NCBI GenBank assembly: GCA_001942185.1
Contig: MKJV01000069.1
Location: forward strand, 1-64,000
DNA length: 64,000 nt
DNA from: Pseudonocardia sp. CNS-004
GTDB taxonomy: Bacteria > Actinomycetota > Actinomycetes > Mycobacteriales > Pseudonocardiaceae
Direction: 5' to 3'
The notes below the pieces were generated by a model. It was not told the DNA's origin and made no database searches. It worked only from the letters and a program-made list of their open reading frames with translations. The translations under genes were made by a program, and so were the position numbers. Of the stretch, positions 26,131 to 34,498 are shown in pieces (position 1 is the first letter of the stretch; every line of letters begins with the position of its first letter).

Positions 26131-27174
26131 CTAGGCCGCGACCTGCGCACCGGCCACGTCGAGCACGAAGCGGTAGCGGACATCGTTGTTCGCGAGCCGC
26201 TGGAACCCGGTGTTGACCTCGGCGAGGGGGATGACCTCGACATCGGCGACGATGCCGTGGGCGGCGCAGAACTCGAGCATCTCCCGGGTGCGCACCGTGC
26301 CCGCCGATGCCGACAACGTCATCGTCCGGCCGAGCAGGGCCATGGCCTCGGGCTCGTAGCGGTCCGGGGTGCCGAGCATGCACAGCGTGCCGTCGAGGCG
26401 GAGCACCCGCAGGTAGGGCGACGGGTCGTGCTTGCCGGATGCGGTGTCGAGGACGAAGTCGAGCGTCTGGCCCACCGCGGCCATCGCGGCGTCGTCGGTG
26501 GACACGACCACCGCGTCCGCACCGAGATCGTGCGCCGCCCGCACCTTCGCCGCGGAGGTGGTGAAGACGGTGACGTGCGCGCCGAGCGCCTTGGCGAACT
26601 TCACCGCGATGTGCCCGAGCCCGCCCAGCCCCACGATGCCGACCCGGTCGCCGGCCCCGACGCCCGCCCGCCGCAACGGGTCGAACGTCGTGACGCCCGC
26701 GCACATCAAGGGAGCCGCCCCGGCGGGGTCGAGACCGGCCGGCAGGTGGTGGACGAACCTGTCGCGGGCGACGTACTCGGCCGAGTAGCCGCCACGGGTG
26801 GTGGTGCCGTCGTGGCGGTCGATGCCGCCCCAGGTGGTGGTCGGCGACTCGACGCAGTAGGGCTCGCGGTGGTCTCGGCAGGCCGGGCACACCTCACAGG
26901 AGTCGACGATGTTCCCGACCGCCACGGCATCACCCACCCGGAAGCGGGTCACGTCCGCACCGACGGCGGCGACCTCCCCGACGAACTCGTGACCCGGGAC
27001 GAACGGGTCGCCACCGGTCGGGAGCGCGTCGACGGCGTGCAGATCGCTGTGGCAGATCCCGCTGAACGTGACTCGCACGGCGACGTCGTCCGGACGCAGG
27101 TCGCGCCGTTCGAACCTGTAGGGCCGCAGCTCCTCGCCAGGCCCGAACGCGGCGAATCCGATGGTCTCTCGCAT
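26131..27174 (-). CDS. zinc-type NAD(P)-dependent alcohol dehydrogenase
   Basis: A 347-residue medium-chain dehydrogenase of the cinnamyl-alcohol/YahK type. Catalytic zinc ligands are in FSGICHSDLHAVDAL (Cys, His pair) and VPGHEFVGEV. Structural zinc cysteines are in SCEVCPACRDHREPYCVES. The coenzyme loop is GIVGLGGLGHIAVKFAKALGAHVTVFT; TTSAAK after the second strand suggests NADP(H). ATG 27174 is nearly leaderless relative to the predicted -10 element. With its MerR partner it resembles AdhR-type aldehyde-responsive units, suggesting aldehyde detoxification. Confidence 0.92.
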   Translation of the reverse strand: MRETIGFAAFGPGEELRPYRFERRDLRPDDVAVRVTFSGICHSDLHAVDALPTGGDPFVPGHEFVGEVAAVGADVTRFRVGDAVAVGNIVDSCEVCPACRDHREPYCVESPTTTWGGIDRHDGTTTRGGYSAEYVARDRFVHHLPAGLDPAGAAPLMCAGVTTFDPLRRAGVGAGDRVGIVGLGGLGHIAVKFAKALGAHVTVFTTSAAKVRAAHDLGADAVVVSTDDAAMAAVGQTLDFVLDTASGKHDPSPYLRVLRLDGTLCMLGTPDRYEPEAMALLGRTMTLSASAGTVRTREMLEFCAAHGIVADVEVIPLAEVNTGFQRLANNDVRYRFVLDVAGAQVAA

Positions 27175-27181
27175 GACCGCG

Positions 27182-27212
27182 ACGCTAGGAACTGGAGCGG
27201 ACTCCAGCGCAA
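27182..27212 (-). promoter_or_regulatory. MerR-type promoter with 19-bp spacer
   Basis: On the minus strand: -35 TTGCGC (27212-27207), a 19-base spacer (27206-27188), -10 TAGCGT (27187-27182). A perfect dyad CTGGAG-TCCG-CTCCAG (27207-27192) fills most of the spacer. An over-long spacer with a central dyad is the defining layout of promoters activated by MerR proteins through DNA distortion. The MerR gene is second in the same operon, implying autoregulation. Confidence 0.8.
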
Positions 27213-27259
27213 GTCCGCTGCTCAGCGCCGTAGGGCCGCGACGCCCGAGGCGCACTCCG

Positions 27260-28048
27260 TCAGTCCGCCGTCATCCCGCCGTCGATGACGATCTCGGCTC
27301 CGGTGATGTGGCGGGCCGAGTCCGAGGCCAGGAAGCAGACCGTGTCCGCGACCTCGCCCGGGGAGCAGGCGACGCCGATCGGCACCGTCGTCTTCGCGAC
27401 CTCGTCGAGGTCCCGCGGTCCCCGGCCGGGCTCGGCCCGGTGGCCCCGGGCGAGGGCGCTCCGCAGGGCGGGCGTGTCGACGAAACCGGGGTGGACCGAG
27501 TTGACCCGGACCTCGTTGCGCAGGCCTGCGCACTCGAGCGCCACGGCCTTCGTCATCATGCGGATCGCGCCCTTCGACCCGCAGTAGGCGGTCCAGCCGG
27601 CCATGCCCTTCAGGCCGGCGACGGACGAGATGTTGAGGACGGCTCCGCCGCCCGACTCCGCGATGCGGGGGATGGCGTGCTTCATGCCGAGGAACGTCCC
27701 CTCCACGTTCACCGCCATGATCCGCCGGAAGTCGTCGAGCGGCATCGAGAAGGTGTCGGTCACGGCGTGCGTGCCGGCGCAGTTGACCAGCACGGTCAGC
27801 GGGGCGTCGTGGGAGTCGGAGCGGGCCAGCGCGTCCTGCCACTGCGTCTCGTGCCGCACGTCGAGCGGGATCGCCTCCCCCCGGCCGCCGGCCTGCCGGG
27901 CCAGCTCGACGGTGCCGTCGGCGCTCGCACCGTCGAAGTCGGTGGCCCACACGAAGGCACCCCGGGCCGCCAGCGCGAGCGCGATCGCCCGCCCGATGCC
28001 GCTGCCGGCACCGGTCACGAACGCTGCTCTTCCTGCGTGTTCCGACAT
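27260..28048 (-). CDS. SDR family NAD(P)-dependent oxidoreductase (copy A)
   Basis: A 262-residue short-chain dehydrogenase. The cofactor loop TGAGSGIG is at 12-19, WATDFDGASADG after the second strand has an Asp that favours NAD(H), NCAGTHAV is the NAG-type motif, and the active site is SSVAG with YCGSK. It is closely similar along its whole length to the next gene (copy B, 28080-28879), for example in the shared VNVEGTFLGMKHAIPRIA and KAVALECA segments, so the pair arose by tandem duplication. Preceded by GAGAGGAG. Probably oxidises hydroxylated or hydroxyacyl-CoA intermediates of the cluster that follows. Confidence 0.9.
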   Translation of the reverse strand: MSEHAGRAAFVTGAGSGIGRAIALALAARGAFVWATDFDGASADGTVELARQAGGRGEAIPLDVRHETQWQDALARSDSHDAPLTVLVNCAGTHAVTDTFSMPLDDFRRIMAVNVEGTFLGMKHAIPRIAESGGGAVLNISSVAGLKGMAGWTAYCGSKGAIRMMTKAVALECAGLRNEVRVNSVHPGFVDTPALRSALARGHRAEPGRGPRDLDEVAKTTVPIGVACSPGEVADTVCFLASDSARHITGAEIVIDGGMTAD

Positions 28049-28079
28049 GCGGACTCCTCTCGGTGTGCGGTGACGGGCA

Positions 28080-28879
28080 TCAGCCTGCGGTCATCCCGCC
28101 GTCGATGGCGATCTCGGCACCGGTGATGTGGCGGGCGGCGTCCGAGGCGAGGAAGCAGACGGTATCCGCGACCTCCGCCGGGGAGCAGGCGACGCCGATC
28201 GGCACCGCGGTCTCGGCGACCACGTGGGGGTCGAGGACCCGGGCTCCCGGCGAGCCGTGGCGGGAGCGTCCGACCTCCTCGGGATCGTGCTTGCGCCACG
28301 CGGGCGTGTCGACGACGCCGGGTGGACCGAGTTGACGCGGACCCCGTTGCGGAGCTCCGCGCACTCCAGCGCCACCGCCTTGGTCATCATGCGGATCGCG
28401 CCCTTCGTCGCGCAATACGCGGCCATCCCGGGAATCCCTTTCAGGCCGGCCAGCGACGAGATGGTGACGACGGCACCGCCGCCCGACCCCGCGATGCGCG
28501 GGATCGCGTGCTTCATCCCGAGGAACGTCCCCTCCACGTTGACCGCGAGCAGGCTGCGGAAGTCGTCGAGCGGCATGGTGGCGGTGTCGGCGATCATGGA
28601 TCTTCCCGCGCAGCTGACGAGCACCGTCAGCGCCTCGTCGCGGTCGTCGGCGCGGGCCAGTGCGGCCGTCCACTGCGCCTCATCGCTGACGTCGAGCCGC
28701 ACCGCCGCTGCCCGGCCGCCCTCCCGCGCGATCAGCTCGGCGGTGCCCTCGGCGCCCGCCTCGTCGACGTCGGTGACCCACACGTAGGCGCCGCGCCGGG
28801 CCAATCCGAGGCTGCTCGCCCGCCCGATGCCACTCCCGGCGCCCGTCACGAACGCTGCTCGCCCTGCGAGTTCCGACAT
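28080..28879 (-). CDS. SDR family NAD(P)-dependent oxidoreductase (copy B, frameshifted)
   Basis: About 266 residues. MSELAGRAAFVTGAGSGIGRASS opens the protein; the active site is SSLAG with YCATK. The frame shifts near 28318: VRVNSVHP continues as GVVDTPAWRKHDPEEVG, where copy A reads VHPGFVDTPAL without interruption. One C appears lost from the C-run. The C-terminus CFLASDAARHITGAEIAIDGGM is nearly identical to copy A. First gene of this minus-strand pair; a GAACA-N4-TGTTC dyad lies directly upstream and the crotonase operon is divergent. Confidence 0.88.
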
Positions 28880-28881
28880 GG

Positions 28882-28895
28882 GAACAATCCTGTTC
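28882..28895. promoter_or_regulatory. GAACA-ATCC-TGTTC dyad upstream of SDR copy B
   Basis: A perfect 5-4-5 inverted repeat ends 3 bases before the SDR start codon, overlapping its ribosome-binding region. It could be an operator. The GAAC…GTTC halves recall LexA boxes, but their spacing (six bases) is wrong for LexA. Confidence 0.35.
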
Positions 28896-28942
28896 TCCCG
28901 CGATTTCGACGAGCGGCAGTGAACCACGAGTGCGCGGAACGG

Positions 28943-28994
28943 GCAACAACCAACGTTTCCGGCATGGCTGCGATAAGCAGCAAGTATTTGTCGC
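28943..28994 (+). promoter_or_regulatory. 52-bp repeated element, copy 1 (crotonase operon promoter region)
   Basis: GCAACAA, nine bases, then CCGGCATGGCTGCGATAAGC and AGCA, then GTATT and GTCGC. The same element occurs inverted at 39078-39129 with identical spacing (46 of 52 bases match). It contains a GCTGC-GATAA-GCAGC dyad. It ends 58 bases ahead of the crotonase start. A LysR-type binding site is inferred, because a LysR gene lies inside the same cluster. Confidence 0.65.
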
Positions 28995-29052
28995 TGCTGC
29001 GGGCGCCGCCTACGGTCGAGCCAACAACGAGCGCGAGAGCGGATTTCACGTC

Positions 29053-29940
29053 ATGACCAGAACGTACGATCAGTGCGAGTTCCTGGAACTCGACCGTCCT
29101 CGGGACGGCATCCTGCGGGTGACGCTCAACCGCCCGGAAAAGCGCAACGCCATGAGCAACGAGCTGCGTCGGGAATTGTTCGCCGTGCTCGAGCAGGCGG
29201 ACGCCGACGAGGACGTCCGCGTGATGATCCTGCGTGGCGCCGGAACGTGCTTCTCCTCGGGGTACGACCTGACGCAGGGCTCGGTGGAGGGTGGCGGTGA
29301 GCGTCCGAAGCGGCCCACGCCCTACTACACGGCGCGCGGGATCGGATACTGGGCGCGGCACGTCGTGGACGGCTGCTTCCGGTTGTGGGACCTCGCCACA
29401 CCGTTGATCGCGCAGGTGCACGGCTACTGCCTGGCGGGCGGCACCGAGCTCGCCGCGTCCTGCGACCTCGTGTACGTCGCCGACGACGCCCAGATCGGCT
29501 ACCCGCCGATCCGGCTGATGAGCCCGCCCGACAACCAGGTCTTCCCCTGGTTGATGGGCATGCGCGCCGCGATGGAGATGATGCTCACCGGGGACTCGAT
29601 CTCCGGCCGGCAGGCCGCCGAGTCGGGCTTCGCGAACCGCTCGTTCCCGGTCGGGGAGCTCGAGAGTGCGGTGCTGGACGTCGCCGAGCGCGTCGCCAAG
29701 GTGCCCGCGAACCTGCAGCAGATGAACAAGCGCGCGCTGCACCGCCAGATGGAGGCGATGGGGATCCGCACCGGGCTCCGCGCGGGCACCGAGGTGCAGG
29801 CGCAGGCGTGGTACACCCCGGAGGTCATCGCCTACGTCGGCGAGCTGCGCAAGGGCATCACCAGCGCGCTCGACCGGCGCGACGGCCGGTTCGGGGACTA
29901 CCGGACGGCCGGGCGATCCCGATCGGAAGGGGAAAGCTGA
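29053..29940 (+). CDS. enoyl-CoA hydratase/isomerase family protein (crotonase)
   Basis: A 295-residue crotonase-superfamily enzyme. VTLNRPEKRNAMSNELRRELF opens the fold. GTCFSSGYDLTQG is the first oxyanion-hole loop, and QVHGYCLAGGTELAASCDLVYVADDAQIGYPPIR the second. The position of the usual catalytic Glu in GGG/E motifs is occupied by GTELA; the C-terminal trimerisation helices are present. It has an unusually aromatic insertion (PYYTARGIGYWARHVVDGCFRLW). First gene of a plus-strand operon with an NTF2-like protein, a hydratase and an SDR. It acts on a CoA-thioester, but which one is unknown. Confidence 0.9.
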   Translation: MTRTYDQCEFLELDRPRDGILRVTLNRPEKRNAMSNELRRELFAVLEQADADEDVRVMILRGAGTCFSSGYDLTQGSVEGGGERPKRPTPYYTARGIGYWARHVVDGCFRLWDLATPLIAQVHGYCLAGGTELAASCDLVYVADDAQIGYPPIRLMSPPDNQVFPWLMGMRAAMEMMLTGDSISGRQAAESGFANRSFPVGELESAVLDVAERVAKVPANLQQMNKRALHRQMEAMGIRTGLRAGTEVQAQAWYTPEVIAYVGELRKGITSALDRRDGRFGDYRTAGRSRSEGES

Positions 29941-29942
29941 AA

Positions 29943-30365
29943 ATGGCTACCGCCAGCGAGAACTTCCAACTGTTGGTCGACTACTACGCGGCGCACGGCG
30001 ACGGCGGCCCCGAGAGCGTGGAGCGCATGGCGCGCTTCTACGCCGACGACAAGCCGGCGTACATCGCGGGCAACTCCGCACTGTCGGGCCATGTGAAGAA
30101 CACCGAAGAGGCGAAGGAGTACCTGCTCCGCCTGCAGGACCTGAACGGCGGCAAGGTCGAGCTCGTCGGTACGCCGACCATTCTGCTGGCCGGCGACACG
30201 ATCGTCGCGGCGCTCATCCACCAGAGGCACACCCGCCCCGGCAAGCCCGCGATCATCGTGCCGCGGCTGTGCGTCTACGAGATCGCCGACGGGAAGCTCA
30301 GCAAAGCGTTCATGTGGCAGCTCGAATCGAAGATCTTCGACGAGTACTACCCCCGAGAGGATTGA
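29943..30365 (+). CDS. NTF2-like / SnoaL-type protein
   Basis: A 140-residue cone-shaped NTF2-like fold protein: MATASENFQLLVDYYAAHGDG helix, then YADDKPAYIAGNSALSG, EYLLRLQDLNGGKVELVGTPTILLAGDTIVAALIHQRHTRPGK and IIVPRLCVYEIADGKLSKAFMWQLESKIFDEYY. Members act as isomerases, dehydratases (for example bile-acid BaiE-type) or ligand binders. It begins 2 bases after the crotonase stop, so its role is tied to the same substrate. Catalytic residues cannot be assigned with certainty. Confidence 0.75.
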   Translation: MATASENFQLLVDYYAAHGDGGPESVERMARFYADDKPAYIAGNSALSGHVKNTEEAKEYLLRLQDLNGGKVELVGTPTILLAGDTIVAALIHQRHTRPGKPAIIVPRLCVYEIADGKLSKAFMWQLESKIFDEYYPRED

Positions 30366-30368
30366 CCC

Positions 30369-31141
30369 GTGGATCAGATGAGTGCCGATCGCGCTGCCGA
30401 CCTGGTCAGCTCGCTCTACCGCGGCACCGCCGGCCGACAGGTGAAGAGCTTTCCCGAGGGCTGCGTCCCCGAGACGTTCTTCGACGTGCAGATGATCCTC
30501 GACGGCCTGGTCGACCGGCTCGGCAGACCGGTGCAGGGGTGGAAGCTCTACTTCCCGTTCAAGGCGGGCCAGCCCAACCTGGTCGCGCCGATCTTCACCG
30601 CGCTCCCGTCGGGCGCCACATCACGCGCGAGCTGTCCCGGCTGCGGATCTGGGAGCCGGAGATCGTGTTCCGCGCCCGGACGGACCTGCCGCCGCGCGAG
30701 CAGCCCTACACCTACGAGGAGGTGGCGCAGGCCGTCGAGGCGGCACCGGCGATCGAGTTCCTCGCCACCCGGTTCGACGTCGACGACCTCGACGAGCTCG
30801 CGGGCCGCACGTTCGAGCGGTACGCCGACAACACGCTGAGCGGCGGCTTCGTCGTCGGCGATCCCCGGCCGGACTGGCGGTCGATCGACTTCAGCGGGTT
30901 GCGGATCGTCTCCGAGCAAGGCGGCGAGACGGTCGGTGACATCCGCGGCGGCCATCCCGTCGTCGACCCCTTCATCCTGGTGTTCGTCGGGGCCAACACC
31001 GCCCGGAAGCGGCACGGGATCCGCGCGGGCCAGGTCCTCGCCACGCTGTCGCCGTCCGCGCTGCTGACGGCCGAACCGCAGGCGACGATCAGCGCACGCT
31101 TCGAGGGGCTGGGCGACGTCTCGGCCACGTTCGACTACTGA
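30369..31141 (+). CDS. 2-keto-4-pentenoate hydratase-like protein (frameshifted)
   Basis: About 258 residues, MhpD/fumarylacetoacetase-like. GTG 30369 begins VDQMSADRAADLVSSLYRGT, with GWKLYFPFKAGQPN (the usual GYKIG-like strand of this family). After a one-base shift near 30620 it continues ELSRLRIWEPEIVFRARTDLPP (metal-binding E-x-E-type strand), AIEFLATRF and GGHPVVDPFILVFVGANTARKRHGIRAG, ending FEGLGDVSATFDY as the family does. Such hydratases add water to 2-hydroxydienoates in meta-cleavage pathways. Three bases separate it from the NTF2-like gene. The exact substrate is unknown. Confidence 0.85.
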
Positions 31142-31176
31142 CCGCCCGACCACCGACCGAGGGAGGGAGGACGGCT

Positions 31177-31979
31177 GTGGACCTGAGTGGGAGGACGGCG
31201 ATCGTGACCGGCGGCGGCACCGGCATCGGTCGCGCCACGTCGCTGGCGCTGGCGACCCGCGGGGCCGATGTCGCCGTCAACTACCGGGTGAGCCGCGACG
31301 CCGCGGAGGACACGGCGCGCGAGTGCCGGGCACGTGGTGTGCGCGCGGTGGCGATCGCCGCGGACGTGGCGGTCGACGACGACTGCCGCCGGCTCGTCGC
31401 CGAGGCGGCGAAGGAGCTCGACGCCGACGTCGACCTGCTCGTCAACACGCGGGCGCGACGAAGTTCGTGCCGCACACCCAGCTCGACGGCCTGTCCGGCG
31501 AGGACTTCGCCGGCATCTACCGCGTCAACGTGATCGGCGCCTACCAGATGATCCGCGCGGCGGCGCCTGGCATGCGGGCGGCGGGCGGCGGGGCCGTCGT
31601 GAACATCGCCTCGATCGCCGGACTGTTCGGGGGCGGCTCCTGCACGGCCTACGGGGCGTCGAAGGCGGCGCTGCTCAACCTGACCAGGACGCTGGCACGG
31701 GCGCTCTCGCCGGACATCCGGGTGAACGCGGTGTGCCCGGGCTTCGTGGGCACTCGGTGGTACGAGGACCGCCTGTCGCCCGAGGACTACGCGGCCGTCG
31801 TGCGGGAGGTCGCGCAGACCGTGCCGCTCGAGCGAGCACCCACCCCCGAGGACGTGGCGGGCGGCATCGCCTACTTCTGCTCACCCGACTCCGCGGCCAT
31901 CACGGGCGAGACCCTCATCGTGGACGCCGGCGCCCATCTCGACCAGGCCATGTCCCGCCGCCCGGTCGGGAAGGCCTAG
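31177..31979 (+). CDS. SDR family oxidoreductase (frameshifted)
   Basis: About 267 residues. VDLSGRTAIVTGGGTGIGRATSL gives the cofactor loop, and VNYRVSRDAAEDTARE after the second strand is FabG-like (NADP type). A one-base loss near 31447 turns the expected LLVNNAG into LLVNT; the reading resumes GATKFVPHTQLDGLSGEDFAG. Active site: IASIAG with YGASK. C-terminus ITGETLIVDAGAHL. Last gene of the crotonase operon, 35 bases after the hydratase. It likely oxidises a hydroxy intermediate; FabG-like reduction is the alternative. Confidence 0.88.
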
Positions 31980-32912
31980 TGTCCCTAGCTGGAAGGCGCT
32001 CTCGACGAGGGTGACCCCCGGCCATCTCCCTTCCGCCGCGCGCGCGTGGACGACCTGGCCCAGCACCCCCGCGAAGGCCTTCATCGCCGCGGTGGGGGGA
32101 TGGGTGCGCAACCGTGCCACGGTCCAGGTGACGGAGTGGTCGGTGATCGGCACCGCCTCCATGTCGTAGCGCCGGGACCCCATCGCGCATCCCGGCATCG
32201 TCACGAACCCGTGCACCAGGTCCGCCAGCTCCAGCAACATCGACGAGCTCGTCTTGATCAGCACGTTCTGCGACCGGCCGACGCGCGCGAGCAGCTGGTC
32301 GGTGCGCTTCGCGGCAGCTGTGGCGTTGTGCTGGCGGATCGTGGGCCATTCGGCGAGATCGGCGAGGGTGATGGTGCCGAGCTCGGTGAGACCGGAACCG
32401 TGGGGACCGAAGAGGTACATGGGATCATGCACAGCAGGACGGGAGTCGATCTCGGGATCGTTCTCGATCGTCGAGAGCACGGCGAAATCAAGGTACTGCG
32501 ACTTGAGCATGCCCTCGAGCGTCTCGCTGGAGTCGGCGATGACGGTGAGCCGGACATCCGGGTACTGCTCGTTGAACTGCTTCACGACGGGGGCGGTGAT
32601 GTTCTCCGTCCAGGAATAGGGCAGCCCGACCGAAAGCGATCCGCGGGGTTCGGTCTGACACGCGAGGAGCTCGCTCGACAACATGTCGATGTCGGCGAGG
32701 ATCGTGGTGGCCCGGGCGACGAGCAGGTGCCCCGGCTCGGTGAGGCGCACGCCGCGGCCGTGCCGCATCAACAGCTTCACGCCGAGCTCGTGTTCGAGCT
32801 GGGACACGTGCCGGCTGAGCGCGGGCTGGGTGATGTGCAGCTCGGCGGCGGCCTGGGTGATGCTGCCCCGCTCGGCGATCTTGAGAAAGTAGCGCAAACT
32901 CAAGATGTTCAT
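31881..32912 (-). CDS. LysR family transcriptional regulator
   Basis: Typical LTTR. MNILSLRYFLKIAERGSITQAAAELHITQPALSRHVSQLEHELGVKLLMRHGRGVRLT is the N-terminal winged HTH; the effector domain includes GSLSVGLPYSW and VRLTVIADSSETLEGML. ATG 32912 follows AAAGGAGAG. The open reading continues to 31881, overlapping the 3' end of the SDR gene by 99 bases; family length suggests the natural end is near 31990 (VTLVESAFQ), so one further base error is possible. It is divergent from the CoA ligase and sits between the two operons that carry the 52-bp element, making it the likely cluster regulator. Confidence 0.88.
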   Translation of the reverse strand: MNILSLRYFLKIAERGSITQAAAELHITQPALSRHVSQLEHELGVKLLMRHGRGVRLTEPGHLLVARATTILADIDMLSSELLACQTEPRGSLSVGLPYSWTENITAPVVKQFNEQYPDVRLTVIADSSETLEGMLKSQYLDFAVLSTIENDPEIDSRPAVHDPMYLFGPHGSGLTELGTITLADLAEWPTIRQHNATAAAKRTDQLLARVGRSQNVLIKTSSSMLLELADLVHGFVTMPGCAMGSRRYDMEAVPITDHSVTWTVARLRTHPPTAAMKAFAGVLGQVVHARAAEGRWPGVTLVESAFQLGTLGLPDRAAGHGLVEMGAGVHDEGLARDGRGVG

Positions 32913-33004
32913 TCTCTCTCCTTTGAGCAGATGAAGCCGAGCGTCTCCATCGACCGGGCCACGATTTACCTCATGGGTCAAGCCGAAATCGAAGGAGTTG
33001 TGCG

Positions 33005-34498
33005 ATGCCCCTCATTCCGATGGGCGACGTTCCCGCCTGGTTCGCCGATCACCTCGGCCCCGACCGACTGTGCGTGGCGCATCGTGACGAAAGCGTGTCC
33101 TGGGCCGATATGGCCATTCGCTCGAATCGTCGGGCGTTTGCCCTGAAGCGACTGGGGGTGGCGCCCGACGACTTCGTCGCGCTGGTGCTGCCGAACTCCA
33201 ATGCGGTGTTCGAGTTCGCCTTCGCCGTCTGGAAGCTCGGCGCCACTCCGTGCGTGATCTCGCCACGGCTGCCCGCGGACGAGCTCGGATCCGTGCTCGA
33301 CCTCGCTCGGCCGCGTGCGATCGTCGCCGACGACGCGGCGATCCGGCGGGCGACCGGCGCGCTGCCCACCGACCTCGGGCTGGACGAGGAGCCCGGCGAG
33401 ACCGTGCCGTCCGTCGTCGGGAGCCGGTGGAAGGCGATCACGTCGGGCGGCTCGTCGGGCCGGCCGAAGGTGATCGTCGACCTCGCGCCGGGCGCCGTCG
33501 ACCCGGACGAGGCGCTGCTCGACCTGCCTCGCGGTGGCGTGGTGCTCAACGCCGGGCCGCTCCACCACAACGCTCCTTTCCGGTTCATGTGCGGTGCACT
33601 GTTCCGCGGGAACAGCGTCGTCAGCATGCCGCGGTTCGACGCCGAGGAGGCGTTGCGGCTGATCGAGCACCACCGCGTGGAGTGGGCCAACCTGGTGCCG
33701 ACGATGATGAGCCGCATCTGGGGGCTGCCGCAGGAGGTCCGGTCGCGCTACGACCTCTCCTCGCTGCGAGCGGTCTGGCACACCGCCGCGCCGATGCCCG
33801 CCTGGCTGAAGGAGGCGTGGATCGACTGGATCGGCCCGGAGAAGGTCTGGGAGATCTACGGCGGGACGGAGCGGCAGGGCAACACCGTCATCAGCGGCCA
33901 CGACTGGTTGACCCACCGGGGCTCGGTCGGCCGTCCGATCAACTGCGACATCCGCATCCTGGGCGAGGGCGGCGAGGTGCTGCCGCCCGGCGAGGTCGGT
34001 GAGGTGCACTTCCTGCCGCACACCGGTCCGGGTTCGACGTACCGCTACCTCGGCGCCGAACCGCAGCGGTCCGCGGACGGCTACGAGACGATCGGTGACT
34101 TCGGACGGGTGGACGAGGAGGGCTACCTCTACATCGCCGACCGCCGCACGGACCTGATCATCCGCGGCGGGGTGAACATCTACCCCGCCGAGATCGAGAA
34201 CGCGATGTCCGAGCACCCCGGGGTGGACGACGCCGTGGTGATCGGCCTTCCGGACCGGGACCTGGGCGCGGTGGTGCACGCGATCGTCGCCCGGTCGGCG
34301 GACGGTGCCGTACCGGTGACCGCGGAGGCGCTGCACGCGTTCCTGGCCACGAGGCTGGCGAAGTACAAGCTGCCGGTCGCCTACGAGTTCGCCGAACCAC
34401 CGCTGCGCGACGAGGCGGGCAAGGTCCGGCGCAGCCGGCTGCGGGCCGAGCGCATCGCCGGGCGGGCGGACGCAGAGGGGGTGCCGGCCGATGTCTGA
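33005..34498 (+). CDS. AMP-dependent CoA ligase, bile-acid/carnitine-CoA-ligase-like
   Basis: A 497-residue ANL enzyme. The P-loop is ITSGGSSGRPKVI, a variant with SGGSSG in place of the usual TSGTTG, as in BaiB/cholate-CoA-ligase-like proteins. Further motifs: WEIYGGTERQG, GRVDEEGYLYIADRRTDLIIRGGVNIYPAEIE and LRDEAGKVRRSRLRAE; the lysine of EAGKVRR is the expected catalytic residue. ATG 33005 follows GAAGGAG. It is divergent from the LysR gene and its end overlaps the esterase start by 8 bases. It probably makes the CoA thioester that the crotonase and MaoC proteins process. Confidence 0.9.
   Translation: MPLIPMGDVPAWFADHLGPDRLCVAHRDESVSWADMAIRSNRRAFALKRLGVAPDDFVALVLPNSNAVFEFAFAVWKLGATPCVISPRLPADELGSVLDLARPRAIVADDAAIRRATGALPTDLGLDEEPGETVPSVVGSRWKAITSGGSSGRPKVIVDLAPGAVDPDEALLDLPRGGVVLNAGPLHHNAPFRFMCGALFRGNSVVSMPRFDAEEALRLIEHHRVEWANLVPTMMSRIWGLPQEVRSRYDLSSLRAVWHTAAPMPAWLKEAWIDWIGPEKVWEIYGGTERQGNTVISGHDWLTHRGSVGRPINCDIRILGEGGEVLPPGEVGEVHFLPHTGPGSTYRYLGAEPQRSADGYETIGDFGRVDEEGYLYIADRRTDLIIRGGVNIYPAEIENAMSEHPGVDDAVVIGLPDRDLGAVVHAIVARSADGAVPVTAEALHAFLATRLAKYKLPVAYEFAEPPLRDEAGKVRRSRLRAERIAGRADAEGVPADV

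Noticed and set aside
28882-28895. GAACA-N4-TGTTC as a LexA (SOS) box
   Set aside because: The GAAC and GTTC halves are separated by six bases, not the four of the Gram-positive SOS box, and the gene is a dehydrogenase.
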